From positions 1-36,577 of the forward strand of contig NZ_JALPRX010000043.1 in the NCBI RefSeq assembly GCF_023223525.1: a stretch of DNA of 36,577 bases. Direction: 5' to 3'. The notes under the pieces are model-generated. The model did not search any database. It was not told where the DNA came from and was given only the letters and a program-made list of their open reading frames with translations. Position 1 is the first letter of the stretch. Each line of letters starts with the position of its first letter. The stretch comes from Roseomonas acroporae. GTDB taxonomy: Bacteria > Pseudomonadota > Alphaproteobacteria > Acetobacterales > Acetobacteraceae. The translations under genes were made by a program, and so were the position numbers. Below, piece after piece: positions 33,525-36,577 of the stretch.

Positions 33525-36092
33525 ATGCCCACCGACCTCGTCATCACCGAGAAGACCAGCCAGGCGCGCGACGTGCGCGCCGCCGTGGGCGGCCGCTTCG
33601 GCGCCATCCTGCCCGCCGAGGGACACCTGCTCACCCTGCAGGAGCCCGAGGACGTGGTGCCGGCCTGGAAGCGCTGGACCGCGACCCTGCTGCGCCCCGA
33701 GTCGCTCTACGGCTTCAAGCCGGCCACGGGCGGCAACAAGGCGGCCAAGCTGCGTGCCATCCGCGAGGCGCTGCGCGGTGCCAGGCGCGTCTGGCTGGCG
33801 ACGGACTGCGACCGCGAGGGGCAGCTCATCGGCCAGGAGCTGATCGAGCACCTGCGCTTCCGCGGCGAGGTGATGCGCGTGATGTTCACCGCGCAGGACC
33901 CGGAGACGATCCGCGCCGCCTTCGCGCGGGCCAAGCCGAACGCCGAGTACGCGGCACTCTACGCCGCCGCCGTGGCGCGCCAGCAGGCGGACCAGGTGTA
34001 CAACCTCTCGCTGACGCGCACGGCGACCGTCACGCTCGGTCGTGGCGAGCGCGCGGTGATCGGCATCGGCCGGGTGAAGACGCCGACCCTCGCCATCGTC
34101 TGCCGGCGCGAGCTGGAGATCCGGAACTTCAAGCCGGAGACCTATTTCGAGGTGGTGGCGACGGCGCGCGTCGAGGCCGGCACCTTCCGCATGCGCCACG
34201 CGCCGAAGGAGCGGATCGGCAAGCGCGAGGAGGCCGAGGCGATCGCCGCCAGGGCCGAGGGCTTCGCGGGGCCGCTGCGGGTGAAGGTGGAGGAGAAGCG
34301 GCAGTCGCCGCCGCGCCTGCACGACCTGCCGAGCCTGCAGAAGCTCTGCGGCAGCCGCTTCGGCTGGAGCGCCGAGCACACGCTTTCCGTGGCGCAGGAG
34401 CTGTACGACGGCGCCGGCAAGAAGGTCATCACCTACCCGCGCGCCGAGACGCGCTACCTGCCCGAGAACCTCGCCGCCGACGCGCCGCGCATCGCCGCCG
34501 CGCTGCGCGCCGGGCGCTCCTACGCCGCCATCCCGGTGCCGGCGCCGCCCCTGGTCCGGCGCGGCAAGGCGGGGCATTTCTGGGATCGCGGGCTGGAGGG
34601 GGCAAGCCACCACGCGGTGATCCCCAACGTCAACACGGTGGGCGACCTCGCCGCGATCTGGCCGCGGCTCACGCAGGACGAGCGGCGGCTGTTCGACGTG
34701 ATCGCGCGCACCTACCTCGCCGCGCTGATGCCGGATTTCCGCTACCGCCAGACCACCGCGACGCTGGACGTTTCGGGCCATGAATTCCGTGCCGTCGGCC
34801 GGCAGCCGATCGAGCTGGGGTGGCGCGAGGCCTTCGGCGCCGATGGCGAGGAGGAGGGCGAGGACCGGCAACTGCTCCCGCCGCTGCGCGACCGCGAACC
34901 CGCCGCGCTCTCCGACGCCAGGGTGGAGCAGAAGGAGACGCGCCCGCCGCCGCGCTACCACGAGGGCACGCTGATCGAGGCGATGCAGAACGCCTGGCAG
35001 TTCATCGAGGATTCCGGCCTGCGCGAGCGGTTGCGCGAGGCCAAGGGCATCGGCACGCCGGCGACACGGGCCGAGATCATCAAGGGGCTGAAGCGCCAGG
35101 ACCTGCTGACGGCGAGCGGCAAGCTGGTGGTGCCGACCGAGCGCGGGCTGGCGCTGTACGGCGTGCTGCTGGAAGCGGACCCGGTGCTGGTCGATCCCGG
35201 TGCCACGGCGAAGCTGGAATTGCTGCTCGACGAGGTGCTGGTCGGGCGCCAGAGCGTGACCACGGCGCTGGACGCGGTGTGCGAGCAGGCCACGCGAATC
35301 ATGGAGCGGCTGACCGCCGGCCCGGCCCCCGCCCTGCCCGCCGGGCTTTCCGCCGCCGGCGGCCGCGGCGCGCCCCGTGGCGGCGCTCGTGGTGGCGCCC
35401 GGCGCGGGGCGGCCGCGCCGGGCGCGCCGACGCCGGCGATGCGCCGCTACGCGGAATCGCTGGCACGGCAGCATGGCGTGGCACTGCCAGCCGACTACGC
35501 GACCTCCGGCGAGGCCTGCCGACGCTTCCTGGACGCGCACGCGGCGAAGCGCGGCGCGCCGGGACCGGGAAAGGCGGCGCCAAGGGAGAGGCCAGGGGGG
35601 AGGCCAGGGGAGAGCGAGGGAGAGGGGGAGACGGCAGCGCCGGCACGGGCGCGTCCTGCCGCGCGGCCGCGGCGGGCCGCCGCGATGCGTCGGCGCGGCA
35701 AGGCCGAGGAGGAAGCCGGGGCGCCGGCCGCCGGCCGGGCGTCGCGCCCGCGCTCCCGCCGCCGGACGGCCGGTGCTGGCCCGGACGCGGGTGGACAGGA
35801 CGGGGACAGCCCGGTGGCCGCCGCGCCGGCGGGCACGGTGCCGGGGGACGATGACGCGGCGAGAAAGGCCGGGCCGGGGGCGGGCGTGCCGGAGGGAGGC
35901 GGCGGAAGCGGCGGACGGCCATCGGGGGCCGGGAAGCCGGGCGGGGAGACGGCTCGCGAGACCACCCGGCTGCGCATCCCCTTCGGCAACAAGACGGCCG
36001 CCTTCGCCCTGGGCGCACGCTACGGCGGCGAGGGCTGGTACGCCCCGCCGGGCACCGATCTGGCGCCGTTCCGGGCGCGCGGCTGGCTCTGA
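33525..36092 (+). CDS. topB: DNA topoisomerase III (type IA)
   Basis: This 855-residue enzyme relaxes and decatenates DNA through a transient 5'-phosphotyrosine link. The Toprim domain is at the N-terminus: VITEKTSQARDV, GHLLTL and the acidic motif ATDCDREGQLIGQELIEHL. The breaking Tyr is Tyr304 in ITYPRAETRYLPEN, where Escherichia-type enzymes have TYPRSDCRYL, so Ser-Asp is Ala-Glu. The fold continues to about residue 600 (KGIGTPATRAEIIKGLKRQ). There is no Cys zinc ribbon. The C-terminus has TPAMRRYAESLARQHGVALP, a long Arg/Gly/Ala-rich linker with low-complexity DNA, and a final IPFGNKTAAFALGARYGGEGWYAPPG unit like DUF5710. Such tails are common in plasmid or integrative-element topoisomerases, which hints at past transfer (inference). 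Confidence 0.94.
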   Translation: MPTDLVITEKTSQARDVRAAVGGRFGAILPAEGHLLTLQEPEDVVPAWKRWTATLLRPESLYGFKPATGGNKAAKLRAIREALRGARRVWLATDCDREGQLIGQELIEHLRFRGEVMRVMFTAQDPETIRAAFARAKPNAEYAALYAAAVARQQADQVYNLSLTRTATVTLGRGERAVIGIGRVKTPTLAIVCRRELEIRNFKPETYFEVVATARVEAGTFRMRHAPKERIGKREEAEAIAARAEGFAGPLRVKVEEKRQSPPRLHDLPSLQKLCGSRFGWSAEHTLSVAQELYDGAGKKVITYPRAETRYLPENLAADAPRIAAALRAGRSYAAIPVPAPPLVRRGKAGHFWDRGLEGASHHAVIPNVNTVGDLAAIWPRLTQDERRLFDVIARTYLAALMPDFRYRQTTATLDVSGHEFRAVGRQPIELGWREAFGADGEEEGEDRQLLPPLRDREPAALSDARVEQKETRPPPRYHEGTLIEAMQNAWQFIEDSGLRERLREAKGIGTPATRAEIIKGLKRQDLLTASGKLVVPTERGLALYGVLLEADPVLVDPGATAKLELLLDEVLVGRQSVTTALDAVCEQATRIMERLTAGPAPALPAGLSAAGGRGAPRGGARGGARRGAAAPGAPTPAMRRYAESLARQHGVALPADYATSGEACRRFLDAHAAKRGAPGPGKAAPRERPGGRPGESEGEGETAAPARARPAARPRRAAAMRRRGKAEEEAGAPAAGRASRPRSRRRTAGAGPDAGGQDGDSPVAAAPAGTVPGDDDAARKAGPGAGVPEGGGGSGGRPSGAGKPGGETARETTRLRIPFGNKTAAFALGARYGGEGWYAPPGTDLAPFRARGWL

Positions 36093-36143
36093 CCGCCGGC
36101 CTTCCTCCCCGGCGGCACCCCGCGGGCGCCGCCGGCACCCGGC

Positions 36144-36243
36144 GCCGTTCCAGCCTGGCCGTATCGGGTCGGAACGGCTCCAGCCTTTTGATTCGGCGCA
36201 TTTTCCGAGCCGCTGGGCGCGTGCGCTCGGCTTGGGGATGCTC
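36144..36243 (+). repeat. Dispersed repeat, module A
   Basis: The module runs from GCCGTTCCAGCCTGG through CGTATCGGGTCGGAACGGC and AGCCTTTTGATTCGGCGCAT to GGGGATGCTCT. GCCGTTCC and GGAACGGC can pair. The same sequence occurs in reverse at 31576-31683. Confidence 0.85.
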
Positions 36244-36347
36244 TACGGCGAACCGCAGTCCGGCTGGGACTGCGGTTCGCCGTAGCTCATTGTTCTCGGC
36301 GCGGATTCACGCCGCCGGGCGTGTCCGCCCGTCGGCGATCCGCTCTA
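36243..36347 (+). repeat. Dispersed repeat, module B with perfect 19-bp hairpin
   Basis: The first 43 bp (36243-36285) form a perfect 19-bp stem, CTACGGCGAACCGCAGTCC, with a 5-nt loop. Then come TTGTTCTCGGCGCGGATTC and a second imperfect inverted repeat CGCCGGGCG/CGCCCG, ending at GATCCGCTCTA. Other copies are at 31471-31574 and, truncated and reversed, at 22209-22276. It ends 21 bp before the next gene. Confidence 0.95.
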
Positions 36348-36368
36348 TCCACGCCCGCGGAGGACCCC

Positions 36369-36577
36369 ATGCGGATAGCGGACGACGACCGGCACCTGAT
36401 CCACGACCCGGCGCAGCTCGAGGCGCTGTACGGTACGCCCGGCGAGGCCTCGGTGATCAAGGAGGTGGACCACATCCACCCGCACTACGCCGCGTTCATC
36501 CGCGCCGCCCCCTTCGCCGTGCTCGCCACCGCCGGGCCGGGCGGGCTGGACGCGGGGCCGCGCGGCGCCGCGGCGGG
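36369..36577 (+). CDS. Pyridoxamine 5'-phosphate oxidase-like (FMN-binding split barrel) protein, partial
   Basis: Only the first 69 codons or so are present; the gene runs off the window end. The visible N-terminus has AQLEALYGTPGEASVIKEVDHIHPHYAAFI followed by AAPFAVLATAGPGGLDAGPRG, the start of the flavin-binding barrel in which a strand FAVLAT lies next to a PRG motif. This arrangement is typical of MSMEG_1061-type PPOX-family FMN proteins. These usually bind FMN and act as flavin reductases or oxidases; the substrate is unknown. The ATG at 36369 follows a GCGGAGGACCCC site. The dispersed repeat module B ends 21 bp upstream, so the promoter must overlap it or lie inside. Confidence 0.8.
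   Translation, partial: MRIADDDRHLIHDPAQLEALYGTPGEASVIKEVDHIHPHYAAFIRAAPFAVLATAGPGGLDAGPRGAAA

Overview
The window is very GC-rich (well above 70% by eye) double-stranded bacterial DNA. The gene content is a B12-riboswitch-controlled metE, three orphan Bug/TctC-type solute-binding proteins, class III CoA-transferase and several crotonases, a DUF3126 protein, and a plasmid-style topoisomerase III. Together these suggest an alphaproteobacterium, most likely an Acetobacteraceae (Roseomonas-like) member. This is inference from gene content and base composition, not from a marker gene. No rRNA, tRNA, CRISPR array, transposase or phage gene was seen.

Layout. (1) 0.1-5.5 kb, + strand: a GntR/UTRA regulator, then a compact catabolic cluster (glutathione S-transferase, class III CoA-transferase, carboxymuconolactone-decarboxylase-like protein, enoyl-CoA hydratase family protein, Bug receptor). 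(2) 5.5-10.1 kb: a perfect 16-bp palindrome and a cobalamin riboswitch, then metE-metF-folB, a methyl-group and folate operon. (3) 10.1-13.2 kb, - strand: a second Bug receptor and a 692-residue exported protein with a Pro/Ala-rich tail, preceded by four 13-bp tandem repeats. (4) 14.0-18.6 kb, + strand: the aspartate:alanine exchanger AspT and aspartate 4-decarboxylase AsdA, which together form a proton-motive decarboxylation cycle, then a third Bug receptor. (5) 18.6-25.9 kb: a zinc-ribbon metallopeptidase flanked by related hairpin repeats, a YqhA-family membrane protein, a tandem pair of paralogous lipoproteins, and a PEP-carboxylase-like protein with altered catalytic residues. (6) 25.9-28.1 kb: small exported proteins. 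(7) 28.3-31.3 kb, - strand: a stretch of G and C homopolymers of doubtful sequence quality, then a crotonase, a divergent HMG-CoA-lyase-like protein and a CBS-BON protein. (8) 31.5-36.6 kb: a third crotonase, a DUF3126 protein, topoisomerase III and the start of a flavin-binding (PPOX-fold) protein. This block is bracketed by two copies of a composite dispersed repeat.

How the genes work together. MetF makes 5-methyl-tetrahydrofolate, MetE uses it to make methionine without B12, and FolB feeds folate synthesis. The riboswitch should shut the operon when B12 is plentiful. AspT imports aspartate in exchange for alanine made by AsdA, generating proton motive force. The CoA-transferase/crotonase cluster and the HMG-lyase-like/crotonase pair look like acyl-CoA catabolic modules with unknown substrates. 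The least explained items are the degenerate PEPC-like and HMG-lyase-like proteins, the tandem lipoprotein pair, and two families of hairpin-forming dispersed repeats. No wholly new defence or mobile system is evident.
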